Source: Megaleporinus macrocephalus (lineage: Eukaryota > Chordata > Actinopteri > Characiformes > Anostomidae). From it: DNA of 64,000 nt. The position numbers and the translations under genes were made by a program. The notes below the pieces were generated by a model. That model did no database searches, was not told the origin of the DNA, and saw only the letters and a list, made by a program, of their open reading frames with translations. Every line of letters starts with the position of its first letter. Within the stretch, counting starts at the first letter, position 1. Shown here piece by piece: positions 44,326-55,884 of the stretch. The stretch is taken from contig CM038722.1 in the NCBI GenBank assembly GCA_021613375.1, positions 24,680,441 to 24,744,440 on the forward strand. Reading direction: 5' to 3'.

Positions 44326-44814
44326 ATCATTAGAAGAGCTTTCAGTAGTGCAGTATGTAATGTTCCAGAGGATGCTGTTTGGGACACAGCCTTACTGTCT
44401 AATATTAATGTTAGACTTGTCTAGTCAGGAAACCTCAACATACATTCTGTGTCATTTCATTTCACCATCATGCCACCTAAAAAAATAATAATAGTTTTGG
44501 TTATATATGTATATAATCCAGACGTTGTATGTATAGTTTAAAAGTTTTCTGACAGCAGTATGTAATGTGGTGTATCTAGTTTAGTTTATAAAGTGATCTT
44601 TAACTGGATTTATCTAATAATAAACAGAAGTACAGATAATGTATTTTGTTTATTTATTTATAATTTACTGTAATTCCACAAATGTTGTTCTATGTCACTA
44701 TACATACAGTGATTTACTACCTTACCTACAGTGGAATCAGCTTATAGGTAATATTTTAGGGGATAGGGTGGGCTTTGATTCATATTAGCAAATGTGTTTT
44801 CACCCCAATGTCAA
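44326..44814. other. No recognisable feature
   Basis: AT-rich anonymous sequence. Confidence 0.45.
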
Positions 44815-45010
44815 ATCCGCTCCTACGCCTTTGGATAGGAAGGAGACATAAACTAGGAGCATGACTAAGGGGTGGAGACAATGAGTAGCAAACAACCAAA
44901 ACAAACAGAAGCACATGGGACAATAACTAACATAAGAGAGTAAACAAAAGCATAGACAGACAGGAGAGGAGGCATAGCATGACAAGGTAAAAGGCAGGAC
45001 CCATCCACTT
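44815..45010 (-). repeat. LTR-like fragment related to 13387-13831
   Basis: On the minus strand the order of words ('gtcctgcc', 'tgtctgtctatgcttttgtt', 'tgtctccacccctta') parallels the start of the 13387 LTR candidate. Identity is modest. Confidence 0.3.
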
Positions 45011-46130
45011 TTATTACTGCCCCCCCATGACTAAACATTTCCAAAATAACCAGTAACTCCATCCTGACCGACCAAACCACTCAAACAAAGCCCAGCTTCA
45101 ATTTCCAGTGCTCAATCTAGACCAACCACATCAAGTTGAGTAGAAAAACTTGTAGAGAACCATTATGTGGATTTAAGGATTGATAGCTGAGGAGCTATGT
45201 GCACCAGGTAGCGTGAGAGGAAGATCTCAGTACACTACAGAAAGCGATACCACTTCAACCATAAGGAAGAATGATGATGATTTAAAATGATGCTCATCCT
45301 GTGAGGGGGCTAAGTGAGAGGTAGCTGTAGAAGCTGTAGAAGGTTCGTTAACGGTCAAAGGATTCATTGTTTGTAGAATTAGCAGACAGCCATGCCGACT
45401 CTTTGCTAGACTTTGCACTCTCAGTCATCCAGACCGTGACTCTTCCTTCAGCAGCGTGAAAAGAAGACTAGCTTCCGATTGACACTGTCTTTCAAAATAA
45501 TCTCAGGGTGAAGCGTTCTCTATCTCTCTCTCTCTTGCTCTCCTGGCTGCTCTCTTGGTATTCCCGGCACCGACTCACGAGGTGAGCATCTTATAAAACA
45601 TGCAGAGCACCATCTGCAATGCACTCCCTCTAGGCATGGACTCGTAATCAACAGCGAGCGAGACACAACAGCTCGTTCTTTTTGTTCTATCAGTGTAGGC
45701 AGAGCTGCCACAATCCAAAAGGCTCCAGTACGGCGCTCGGCTGATAATTGGATGGATCCAGCGCGGCCAATGCTGACGACGTCTGCGTGCGTGAGCGCTC
45801 GTGGATGTGTGTGAGGGAGTGATGATTGTCTGGTCGTAAAAGTATCTTCTTCGTATTGCCGCCTGCTGTTATTTTCAGCTGATGCGCGGTGGCTTTGTGC
45901 GAAGGGAAAACATGTTTGGATCAATGTGATGGAAGAAAGGGCTTCCTCAGGCTACTTTTGGCTTTCTTTTTTTCTTCCAGTCTTCCTCTACCTTCCCACC
46001 TTTCGTTCCCGCTGCTGCTTCCTTCATATCAAATCTTTCTAGGTGTAATAGAGGCTTCAACTTCAGTATTTACAAAAAAGCTTCTTGGAGCGGCATCAAA
46101 CATCGAGCGACTACTTTCGGTTCCCTAAGG
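45011..46130. other. Unique-looking block, no gene recognised
   Basis: 45440-45960 has mixed composition with an interrupted CT tract (45521-45545). A 134-codon minus-strand frame (45520-45924) has no recognisable domain. Confidence 0.3.
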
Positions 46131-46316
46131 CAGTGGTCTTCAGCCGGTCCGTTTCCTTTGCTCTGATGCAACGTGTCAATTCATACAGGAGCCAGCTTTG
46201 ACTCCCTAAAGCAGTGGATCTTAAACCAGCCCTCAAAGAACCCCAGCTGGTCCTTTTTTACATTGCTCCAACCCAACTTACATCACATATAGGGTCCCTG
46301 AGGTTGGGAACCACTG
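46131..46316. mobile_element. Short hAT-type MITE
   Basis: Ends 'cagtggtcttcag' or, at 46212, 'cagtggatcttaa', and 'ttgggaaccactg' at the right are inverted repeats of the CAGTGGTTCTCAA hAT type. The outer 8 bp (ccctaaag at 46204-46211 and cactgaag) agree at 6 of 8 positions, consistent with a decayed duplication for a 105-bp inner element. Confidence 0.6.
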
Positions 46317-47932
46317 CACTGAAGAACCTCTCACTAGAAGCCAACCCTGAAATGGAAAAGAACTATGCTCGTAAAGTGAGGGAGAGGGATAACATGACGT
46401 GAAGGATCTATGCAAAGGTTTTTGCCAGGATTGTAGAACCAAGCCACGTCAATCTCGGGTGCAAATACACTTGTGCAATATGGCTGCATCAGCTTTTCAT
46501 TTCTTTTGTACTGTTTGTGTTTATGTTTTGATGTTTCCTTGCTGACCGAGGGGTCTGCCATTGCGTCCACCAAGATAGCAACTGAGAGTGACTGTTGAGA
46601 GAGGTTCTTTGGGCTAACTGCTCAAGCAACCTGACTCTTGTTACAACTCTGCTCGCAACTATGTGGCTGCCTGGACCACCTGCTTGTGTGGGCTTCATGA
46701 GTTCCATGAGCGGTTGTACACCGCAGCTACAAGGTTGCTTGGGTCTCCTGTTTAAGCGATGCTGCATCACTGCTATGTGGCCTGGGCAGGCAATGCTGGA
46801 CCAGCAGTGTTCGACTGCATGACGCTACCCTTCAGCCACAAAGCTGCTTGGGTCAGTCACTTGAGCAAGCCTGAGGTCTTTTCTGAGGCTTCTCAAAGCG
46901 ACAGCCTGTGTGAGTCTACACCACAATTGCAGCGCCCGCTGGGCCGGAGAACAACCTATCCTGTCAGTTAAGGACTCTTTCCAGACCTACTAAGTGGTCT
47001 GGGTAATATCCCCCCCACCTAGCTGTGGGAACAGTGTGTGTTGATGTATTATGATATTATGTTAGGCATCCTCTGGTTAAAAAAGTGACTATTATTAAAT
47101 GTTTCACATTCAAACAGCATGAAAGCTTTGGAAAAAAAACAACCTGGAGGTGCCTTTTCCAACAGTGGCTGCTACAGCAGCTAGAGGGCGACACTAGCCA
47201 TGAAACAGATGGGACGAGCCGGCCCTCTCCCACACTCAGCGCGTCCTAAATGAGAAATTACACATGCGGGTGGCTCGATTATGAGCAGCCTAGTAACTTA
47301 AACAGATGGGACGGGGATCGGCCCTGTGGTTTCAAATACTAAACGCTGACACACTAAAGCGTTCCCTTTCGGTCGAGACTACTGGAGTGGAACACGCTTC
47401 ATCAAACCAGGAGAGATTTAGCACACAAATGAGCTTCTGAGCTTCTATACATACTTAAAGAGCAGGAGACGTTCCTGGGAGACTGCATGCAGAAGCTCCA
47501 CACATCAAGGAGGACCGAAAGAAGAGAAAATCCCATTGAAATCCCATTGGTGATTGCACAGGGAGCGTCTGCAGCGCTGTCAAGGAAGTCTATGGAAGAA
47601 GAGAACGAGGGTTTGGATGAGAAAATGAAGGAGAATAAAGCAATATATAATCCTTCGCATATACAATGGTAGCAAACTCTTAATGGGCTTTGGTTTTTCT
47701 GGTTTTCACTAATGTAGGTCAGTTCTAGTGAAAGTAAGCTAATACATCCACTACGGGTAACACACTTGGCTGTTTTCTACTAATTTTAGGGCACAATTTC
47801 ATTTTGTTAGATTTATTTGTCTTAGCTTGTGTTATTTTCCTGCTTAAGTTCTGTTTATAAGATTTGTCCTGTTAGAGATGGGTTATCTGTTCCCCAACAT
47901 TACCAGGGCAAAACCGCTTTATGCTAACCATA
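46317..47932. other. Anonymous; weak internal repeats at 46660-46880
   Basis: 'acaaggttgcttgggtc' (46729) and 'acaaagctgcttgggtc' (46840), with 'tatgtggc(t/c)' words, suggest an old ~110-bp repeat. The 70-93 codon ORFs on both strands have no motif. Confidence 0.35.
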
Positions 47933-47940
47933 CACTAGAA

Positions 47941-48600
47941 CAGGGGTATTTAATTAGAGTTCAGTATAATCCAGTTAGAGGAGATTTCCTCAGACCATAT
48001 TTCAGTATATTTACTGTTTAAATACTGAACTGAATGAATTAATTATAAAGCTCCAAATAAATGTTTTTTCCTCATTTTATTTAAAAACAAGGGCTACATT
48101 AAAAAAAAACAGAATGCTTTTGAAAAAAGTGCATCTTAAAGTGTTTATTTATAGAGAAAGTAAATAAAACATGTGTCTTCTTGTTAACTCAGCTTCACAG
48201 ATTGACATGTTGGTTTTACAGAGCGGTATTCCCCAAAACTAGACTAGCAGGTCCATTCCATAACCGTTCCTGTTAAACACTCAGTTTTCTCTGTTCACTT
48301 TTCTGTTTTTAGAGCACGTTATTTTTTCTGACTTGCTTTAGGCTCCGGCTGCTGCTCCTTCTCGCCTGTGTACACAGATCTGATTGGCTGAGGAGCCTTC
48401 GGTGATCTTACAGTGCACGTGATTGGACTGTGAGTTCACTGCGCTGTGAAGTCTGTATACCGTAAAGATGAGAAAAGCTCCGCCTCTTAAAATAAACACA
48501 GTCTAAATTAAATCATTCTCAATAGTTTATCGGTTTGGGTCCACATTGAGCAACATCTGGGTCTGGACTCGGACCGTGGTCCGCCTATTAGTGACCCCTG
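47941..48600. mobile_element. hAT-type non-autonomous element with intact TSD (660 bp)
   Basis: The element begins 'caggggtattta' and ends 'tagtgacccctg', giving CAGGGGT inverted ends. Both sides carry the exact 8-bp sequence CACTAGAA (47933-47940 and 48601-48608), the target duplication length of the hAT superfamily. The interior has no transposase; it includes 'ctctgttcacttttctgttt' and, near the right end, 'ggactcggaccgtggtccgc'. Confidence 0.9.
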
Positions 48601-48819
48601 CACTAGAAGACTTTAAAAGACTCTGAAAAGACGTTTATTAGACTAAAGTCTCACATCCTCTCACATCTAAAGACTAGACACAGACTTTTTAGTCACAGAC
48701 TAGTCACAGGCTATGATTTTGCAAAGACTGGGGGTCTTTCAGAGTCACTATTGACTGCTACTAGATTCCTTTTAAGATTATGACTGAAGCTATATTCAGC
48801 TGAAATGTATGGTTCGCTG

Positions 48820-49131
48820 CTAGGCTAGTTGTAACTGTAGCCCCGTTTGACTGTGTTTTAGCATAGCATACTCAGGGGGGATTTTGAGGGCTTCAGCGAT
48901 TTCTGTCCACCTTTTTTCTTTTTCCATTCTGTCAAAGATGCACTCTTGCTCACTCCACAGCTCCACCAGTTTCTCCTCCTTCTGTACAGTACAGGAGAAC
49001 CACAGTTTCCGAACTCTCGCCGGACTGCCCTCCATGTCTAACTTCTTTACCCGCCAGACATTCCGTGTTGGAGGAGCGGCACGCAGCTTCCCGTTGGTGG
49101 TGAACAGAGCTCTCCTACTGGTTGTCAACAT
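48820..49131 (-). CDS. MADF/Myb-SANT-like ORF (103 aa)
   Basis: The frame runs from an ATG at 49131 to a stop at 48820. Residues ~1-45 are basic and unassigned. From about residue 52 it reads 'EKLVELWSEQECIFDRMEKE' then 'KRWTEIAEALKIP', which fits the first two helices of a MADF (Myb/SANT-like) DNA-binding domain: E-K-L-I/V-E-L...P/E-x-L/I-[W/F]-D, then R..W..IA..L.IP. The third helix is absent or replaced by 'KHSQTGLQLQLA', so the domain is cut short by an intron, a frameshift or decay. MADF proteins in fish are often Harbinger/PIF-derived. Whether this is a host exon or a transposon remnant is open. The 97-codon plus-strand frame is its shadow. Confidence 0.45.
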   Translation of the reverse strand: MLTTSRRALFTTNGKLRAAPPTRNVWRVKKLDMEGSPARVRKLWFSCTVQKEEKLVELWSEQECIFDRMEKEKRWTEIAEALKIPPEYAMLKHSQTGLQLQLA

Positions 49132-49139
49132 TGTTCACG

Positions 49140-50080
49140 TGACTAGAAAAAAGACTGACTTAAACCTGCAGTCTTGACCACCTCACCACCTCTTGTGACT
49201 CAACTCTAGCAAGACTCCAATGATTTTATTGCGACACTGGAAATTTGTCTGCGTTAGTAAAATCGCTTGAAAATCGTTTGGAGTAAGGTCAGCATAAGAT
49301 AATATGAAAAGTCACCAATAGCTGACCGTCATCAGGTCTCTATGAACGCCCCGTTGAGTGTACAGGTCACATAATATTCAATAGGGGCTTTTATCAAATC
49401 GCAGAAACCTTTACGGCTTGCTCACATGTCCTATGAATTATGCTCAACATAGCAGCTTTTGTTGTTTGATAAATCAGTCTATGCTCTCCTTATTTGACAA
49501 TATCAGAAGTAGTGATGTTATGGTTTGATCAGCTCTTTGGTAAGAACAAGTGGTGCCAAGTTGTACTTCTATCGTTGTACCCAAATTTCACAGCCTGCCG
49601 TAAATCCACTCCACTCTTCCTGGGACCAGTGAGAGCCCGCCAGTCACGAGATATAGACGTTGTCGTATTAGGCTCCACGAAGGCAGAAGGTGTAGAATTT
49701 GTCAGTCGCTATTTAAACAGATTATTCAAAGTTGGAGAGCGAGAGTGCGGAGGTGGTTGGTAGAGAGTAAACAAAGAGAGGGAGCGGCACTGGCGAGAAC
49801 AAAGTAGAGAGTCTGTTGAATAAAACTCTATTTTACTTTATTTTATTTTGATCCCCTCAAATTATTAAACATTCTCCAACCGCCTACTCTGTGATTGGAG
49901 CACAACAGCTTGTAGTGTACTCGTTGGTGCCTCCTGTCGTGAAGAGTGCTGCTTTCTGTTGCCTCTTAGGTGCCCACACATCTCTGTGATAGTGGTATAC
50001 AGAAGCCCATCTACATGCATCTCTTCAATCCCCTCTTTATCCCTTACAAATTAAAACAGGTTAATTTTGATTCGCCTTTA
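49140..50080. other. No supported gene; TATA-like and AATAAA signals
   Basis: 'ctatttaaacag' (49709) and 'gaataaaactc' (49819) lie 110 bp apart and might be an LTR R region, but ends are not visible. The 89-codon frame at 49494 has no motif. Confidence 0.25.
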
Positions 50081-50084
50081 AGAT

Positions 50085-50265
50085 TATGTTATATGTAAAT
50101 AGCCTCTATCCTGATTGGCTGTCCTTCATTGAGCCTCATTCAAAAAGCTGGCCAAACTGAAACACTCCTTGTAACTTCAGTGTGAATGGGGCGCGGCTAA
50201 ACTGCTGTAGGCTAAGCTGATGTGTGCATGCGTTGTTTTTTGTGACATCACAATAACAGGGATTA
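50085..50265 (+). repeat. Dispersed repeat family D, best copy
   Basis: 'cctgattggctgtccttcat', 'ctgaaacactccttgtaact' and 'gtgaatggggcgcggctaaa' then 'gtgacatcacaataacag'. It adjoins the region leading to the THAP-like fragment. Confidence 0.6.
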
Positions 50266-50499
50266 AAGCCTAAGCACTACTTATGGACATCCCTAGTGAT
50301 TTCACATTGTGTTATAGATAAAGAAACTATATAAACAGGACTTAAAATTAAATTCGCTGCTTAATTTGCTATAAAATAGATAATTTTAATTAAAATGATG
50401 GGAAAAACCGAGCTTGCTACAGAAATTCCTGAACTTTACCATGTGACATCACTGGTGGACCACAATGAACAGTGCTGCATTACAACAGCATTATGACTG

Positions 50500-50640
50500 A
50501 CTGGGACTGAGAATGTTCCAGCTCTGCTTCTTCAGATTCTGATGATATTTCTGAATTTGAGTTTGAAAGAGCTGTAATGTAGAAACAGACCACCATATCA
50601 CTTAGTCCTGATACTTTTAGTCAAACCACACCCACAACAG
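50500..50640 (+). pseudogene. Short acidic reading-frame remnant
   Basis: One plus frame gives 'SSDSDDISEFEFERAV', an acidic S/D/E-rich stretch of the type found in transposase N-termini, flanked by stops. It is opposite in strand to the THAP-like frame, so the two are not one gene as they stand. Confidence 0.2.
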
Positions 50641-50982
50641 CAGCTCATCCTGAGTGTAAACAGTAGCTAAATAACCAACATTATTCATGACAACAGCCTA
50701 GCAACCAGCTACACTCAAATATAGAGGTAAAGTTATTGTTGTAAATATGATCAAAGTGGAACTCGCTCTCATACGACTCTATAAATCTTCATAACTCAAC
50801 TACGTTAGCTTAGCATAACTTGAGCCACCGAACTTAGCAAGTGAAGCTAATGTTAGCTAACATCAGCTAAAGCAGGCTCAGTAACTGAGCTTACCTGGTT
50901 TACCTCCACGTACACGGAGGCTCTTGAACACCTCTCGCTGGGTTCCTTACACGCCCATACTGTTGGAACAGCTCTAGTAAGC

Positions 50983-51231
50983 CTACGTCCTATAGTTGTG
51001 ATAATCTTCAGGAGTGAAATGATCGCTACAGATGACAAAGTGAGAGGACGGTCCTTTCCGATGTGCCCGTTTAAAGTTGACAGATTTAGCCCACTCACTG
51101 GATATTTTGGGGTCTTGGGACATTTGTGCTTGGGGGTCCACTGTACATCCAATTACTGCAGCCAAAAACAATAACACCTTTCTGTCATTTTGCATTACCG
51201 TACGTGCATCTTCTAGCGTTGTTTTCCACAA
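50983..51231 (-). pseudogene. THAP-domain-like fragment
   Basis: The minus frame (82 codons) contains 'DPKISSEWAKSVNFKRAHR' and 'SHFVICSDHFTPEDYHNY'. This fits the second half of a THAP zinc finger: conserved W after the P, then S-x-x-I-C-S-x-H-F with the zinc-binding C and H, then F-T-P-E-D. The first half is damaged: only one Cys ('IGCT') of the N-terminal CxxC pair is visible and the invariant FP before DP is lost. A different frame continues into 'AVPTVWACKEP' like sequence (about 50930-50960). THAP domains bind DNA and occur in P-element-type transposases and host factors. The surrounding family D repeats favour a transposon origin. Confidence 0.55.
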
Positions 51232-51319
51232 ACTACGTCACACGCATGATGCCTATGACAGTTTCCGAACAGTGGGCGGAGCCAAACAGTCTTTTAAGCC
51301 GTATTTCTTGACTTTGTAA

Positions 51320-51707
51320 AAAATAAAACCTTTTCTGACTTTTAATTATCACAAGTTAGAAACTCAAACTCTGCTATAGTTATGTGTTTGACATTAGCTG
51401 GTGCTTAGCCTTTAAAACAGATTGCATAATTACATTTAAGTTACCATTTTAGAACAAGACTAGGGTTTGTGAATGATTAATTACTAGTTATTTGTTTGGT
51501 CATAAACATTTTCCAAGGTTTTTTAAACAGCTATGACACATAAATAAACTAAGCAAAAGTGAGCTCTTCTATCTAATGAATGTGAATGTTTGTTAAAGTT
51601 GACAGGTTTAATGTTGACCGATGGAAAAGATCAATAGATCAAAATCTGTAACGGTAAAGTTCGCTGTTATTCTAACAACAGGTCGCTGCTGATTAATGAT
51701 TTTAGGG
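51320..51707. other. No recognisable feature
   Basis: AT-rich anonymous sequence. Confidence 0.45.
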
Positions 51708-51895
51708 CAGGGGTGTCCAATCTTATCCACAAAGGGCCACTGTGGCTGCAGGTTTTCACTCCAAACAGGATGGAGCACACCTGATTCTACTTGTTTAATC
51801 AGTTCATCTCAGTCTTCCAACTGCTAATCAGCTGTATTCCTGCTTTGTTGGAATGAAAACCTTTCAAGGTGTTTATTATTTAATTTATAACTAAT
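51708..51895 (+). mobile_element. hAT-type MITE, left part
   Basis: 'caggggtgtccaatcttatc' followed by 'gggccactgtggctgcaggt' and 'acacctgattctacttgttt' is a common fish non-autonomous element. The matching right end ('gataagattggacacccctg') is missing. Confidence 0.7.
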
Positions 51896-54712
51896 TTTAA
51901 CTTATACTTTATAACTGGCAAGCAAATATCATCCAGCTTCCTAATTCTAAACCATTTAATCCCTTTTAAAAAGGTTAAAAAGGTCTTATTCTAAAGTGGT
52001 ACCACATTTAAATGGTGTTGAAGTGTAAATTTAAAATACTACAAAAAATGTTCACTAGACATTTACTTTCAAAGTGTGTCTCCATAAATTCATAAATTAA
52101 TGTTTCTAAACAAAATAATGACCCCCGCTCACTCCGAGCTCCTCTATTTGCAGGGAAATCCCACTCATCTTGCTAATGGTCTGCATAATTCAATTGTTAG
52201 GATGTGGACAAAGTCATTAAGTGTTTTCTATGAGAAACACCCCATTTTAGAGAAAGCCAGAATTGTTCACAGTGGTAACCAGATGTCTGAAGTCTTTAAA
52301 GCCTCTAAAGGTTATTAAAGTACATGTATGTGGTTATGGCTATGCTGGATGTCCTTGACTTTGTGGGACACGAGTGGGTTCACCGTCGTTTTGCATAGTA
52401 AATGAAAATGACTTGGTTTGCATTGTATACACAACAGCACATGGCTGCTATGACAACCACTGTAAATCCCTTTTTTTACATCTAAAACATTGATTTACGC
52501 AGAATGAAAAAAGTTATTGTTATATAGTTTTTGTAAGTAAGTTTTACTTGTTGGTTATGGCAGACCATGGCTTACAGAAGAGAATAGGCAGATATAGAGA
52601 GTTATATCTAATCCTGATGTAATGTTGTGCACACTGTGGGTGTCAGGCACGGCAAGGGTTAGCGGTTCTTCACCACCAAATCAACTCATCTAGAGTTTGA
52701 GAGTGGACTGATGAACTGAATCTGATGTTATGAATCAGACAAAAGATCAGTCTCTGCGCTGCTGTGGCGGCTTTAGAGCGTCTCTGTAGAATTTCGAGTA
52801 CAGCAGCAGCTGGTCACTGTGTCAATACATACCACACCATGAAACTGTGGTATCCTAAACTGCAGAGGTACAGAGGTACTTTCTTTAGTCAGCCAGAGCT
52901 CATGACTGTATTGGATTTTAAATCATATTTGAATTTTCACACATATCAAGTCACTGCATTTTGGAACATGAAGCACGTTTTGAATGTTAGTAATGTATGA
53001 CACTCTTATTTGCTTTTTTTACTAAACAGAAGTCTTGTCACACTTAAATTCAAACACTGACATATTTTCAGGAATACAGTGTGAATTGGATCATAAATTT
53101 AGGCATAATATTTGCATACAAAGGCACATTGGAACAACTGATACTGCAGGTTATAGAGAATGAAGTTACATGAAATGCTTAATACATGACCTTAATAAAC
53201 CCTCATTTGATGTGATAAAAATATTCCATTTTCAGTGTTTAATAAAATATATGCATATTTGGCCAAAATTAAAACCTGATATTTCCTTCTCTGTAATCTA
53301 GTTAGTGTATGCTCAATGAAAACAGTCTGAATCATACCCTACGAATTTAACTGAAGCATCATCAAATCAGTTAATAAAGAATCATAAATTAATTAAATAA
53401 AAAAACATTGTTTTTAATGTAGGTCAATAGGTGATCAGCAGGTGGTTGCAGCTAGTATGTCCGAAAATTATCGAACAGTACGCGAACATTACCCAGATGA
53501 TCTACTAATCAAAGCAGAAGAAAAAAAAAAGCTGGAAAGCGGTACAATGGGTGCATGTACGTGTAGCTACTGCTGGTGAACTGCCGCTAAAGAAGTTAGC
53601 GCTGCTTCTGAGGTAAAACATTATTAAATTCCTCCCGATTCGACCTCTCCAAGCTACAGCTCAACACCGTCTGAGGAAGGATTCAGACAAAAATCTGATA
53701 TGATGTAAATGGGGCTTTTAATGAATAGCTGGACATTTACAGTGGTGGTCCTATGTATTGCATCATAGGACATTGGTAAGATGGCAGATGTAGTACGTCC
53801 AAGTTTGTGTGGATACTAAACACTGGCGTACTGAAAGAGCTACTGTTTTACCAATCAGTAGTACCTACTGACTCCAATCTAGTACCTACTGACTTAGTAG
53901 ACGATTCAAGACACACCCCCAGATTCGGTTCAAATTACATTTGTTTGTGCTCATCAATTTATTATTATTCTTTCAAATTTTATACAAAAAGAAAATCTGT
54001 TGTGAAAGTCTACAGTGCAATGATCATGATAAGCAGAGACAGCTTAATATGTTAAGTTTCTGTAGGGAAAGAAGGAGTCTATTTAAAATTCTGCCCAGTA
54101 ACAAGAGTTTGAGCACTAAGTACTGTGTTAAGAGCCTCTCATTTGGCTGTGGAAGTTCTGTGGACAGTCTACTTGTCTTGTCTGAAAGCTGTGGGTTTTT
54201 GAAAACAGCCATACTCCAATTGGAGTGGTAGGCATGAAAAGAAACTACTTAGATATCTTTCTAAATAACTGCTTTGTGACAACAAGTTAGCTAAACTCCT
54301 CTCTCTTTAGTATCAAAGGTTTCAGCCCTTGGGAGACATTTGTAGACAATGTCCTTCACAAATCAATATTTCAGTGTCTTGCAAAGAAAGAGACGACTTC
54401 ATTTACAGCCGGCTGGCTGAAGTACTTGCATGTGCCTTGCTCTTTAAAGGTGTAAGGTCTTCCTTTGATTGGCCAGAGTCTTGGATCCATACAGTTTTGC
54501 CTTTTATAGTTTGGTTCTGCAGCTACAGTTAAAGGGCATTTTCTTGCTTTTGAAGCTTCAGTTAAGGTTGTGACACAGATCTCAGAGAGCGTGTGTGAAC
54601 AAATCAGAGGCAATTGCTTCAGTTTTAAATGGTGATTTCCAAGCACCTAGAAGGCCATCAAGGGTTCTTGTGCCCTTCAGAATACTTCCAGAAGTACCTG
54701 AGCAGGACTCAT

Positions 54713-54713
<1 letters not shown>
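51896..54713. other. No recognisable feature
   Basis: Long AT-rich stretch. Small ORFs (62-96 codons) at 52100, 52764, 53807, 53941 and 54371 have no motif. 'agtacctactgactccaatc' shows a short tandem word near 53858-53895. Confidence 0.45.

Positions 54714-54715
<2 letters not shown>

Positions 54716-54765
<50 letters not shown>
54716..54765. repeat. (TA)n microsatellite
   Basis: About 24 TA units. Confidence 0.97.
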
Positions 54766-54768
<3 letters not shown>

Positions 54769-55180
54769 ACCTAGCAGTGCAGATGGTATTGATCACTGTC
54801 TGCCTAGCTTTTGGTGGTTTTTATCAGCGTGAACTTCTCTTCACATAAAACTTGGTTTGTCAGTTGAGCTGCAGTCATTCTTATCTTCCTATCCTTATTC
54901 TGAGCATTAAACCCAGAATGAGACCTAGAATGGTAGTCATCACCTTTGGACACCAGCAAATTGTGCTGTTGGGATTCAGACTGTAGCTCTTATAACTCTC
55001 TGTTGTGTGCAGATCTCTTCATTGTGGCCTCCTCTGTGCTGAAGTTAATCTAAGAAAGGCTGGCAATGATTTCATTTCATTCACCGGCTCGATTATAAAG
55101 CTTGAAGGACGCTGTGCCAAACTGATCAAGTATATAATCCACTGTAGCTTTTTGAAGTAGAGGGTGTTGTTCTGCTTTTG
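54766..55180. other. Upstream of the facing gene-like unit; no feature named
   Basis: It ends in 'ttgttctgcttttgcag', a good splice-acceptor-like sequence, directly before the conserved repeat-gene homology begins at 55181. Confidence 0.3.
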
Positions 55181-55572
55181 CAGTGATGGAACCTGCAGAG
55201 AAGAAATCTGCAGTGCAAACACCTGCAGTGAGGAAACCTACAAAGTAGAAGTCTGCAGAGACTAATACTGGGAATTCAGAACTTGTTCCAAAAAGACGAT
55301 CTATCTATCAACTCTCTGATCAAGACGATCACAATCACAAGAAGATCACAAGATCTTCAATCTTCTGTCTTCTATTCACCAACATCAATACACCTGAGAA
55401 ACTATCTGGTAAAAATCTGGTGAACACTTTGTGAGACCCAGATGAGTTTCCTGAAGTCTATATCCCATTTCCAAACCGCTTAAGGGACACAAAGATTCTC
55501 TACCATCCCGTTTTCAGACAGACACATCATTATGTGCAGCACGGCACCAGCGGGCCAAAGTTTAATGACTGA
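55181..55572 (+). pseudogene. Unknown K/A/P-repeat gene-like unit, plus copy (broken)
   Basis: The homology starts right after a splice-acceptor-like 'ctgcttttgcag'. The frame begins 'VMEPAEKKSAVQTPAVRKP', two units of the 15-residue repeat found in the minus copy, then hits a stop. After 'NTGNSELVP', which is shared with the minus copy, come an extra ~30 bp, a 1-bp loss in the AAAAAA of 'LSGKK' and more stops. The C-terminal part is intact: 'FPEV...PN.L.DT.ILYHPV' then 'FRQTHHYVQHGTSGPKFND' and a stop at 55570-55572, the same stop position as in the minus copy. Shared C-terminus with conservative changes suggests a once-coding exon. I do not recognise the protein. Confidence 0.5.
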
Positions 55573-55597
55573 GTGACATCTATGGTCAACAAAGTCC

Positions 55598-55859
55598 GTT
55601 TTTTACTCGCAGTCAAACCTACAGATGAATGCAGATGAATGCCCTGAGCAGCACCTGCTGTACTGTTCTCACAGAGGGTTAAATTTGACTTCACTGTCTG
55701 ATCTGAGCTGCTCTGAGGTGGCACCTTTGGTTCACTGACCATCACTAAAGCACTCTTTTCAAAGATGGCGTCAATTAATTTCACAGCTATTTCACTTCCT
55801 GTCTTTCGCAGAAAAGGAGACTGCGTTCTGAAGTCAGTGATCACTTCAGACCTCCTGTA
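55598..55859. other. Spacer between the facing gene copies
   Basis: About 260 bp of sequence not shared by the two arms. A 104-codon minus-strand frame (55530-55844) covers it and enters the plus copy's arm antisense; no motif is recognised. Confidence 0.5.
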
Positions 55860-55884
55860 GGACTTTGTTGACCATAGATGTCAC

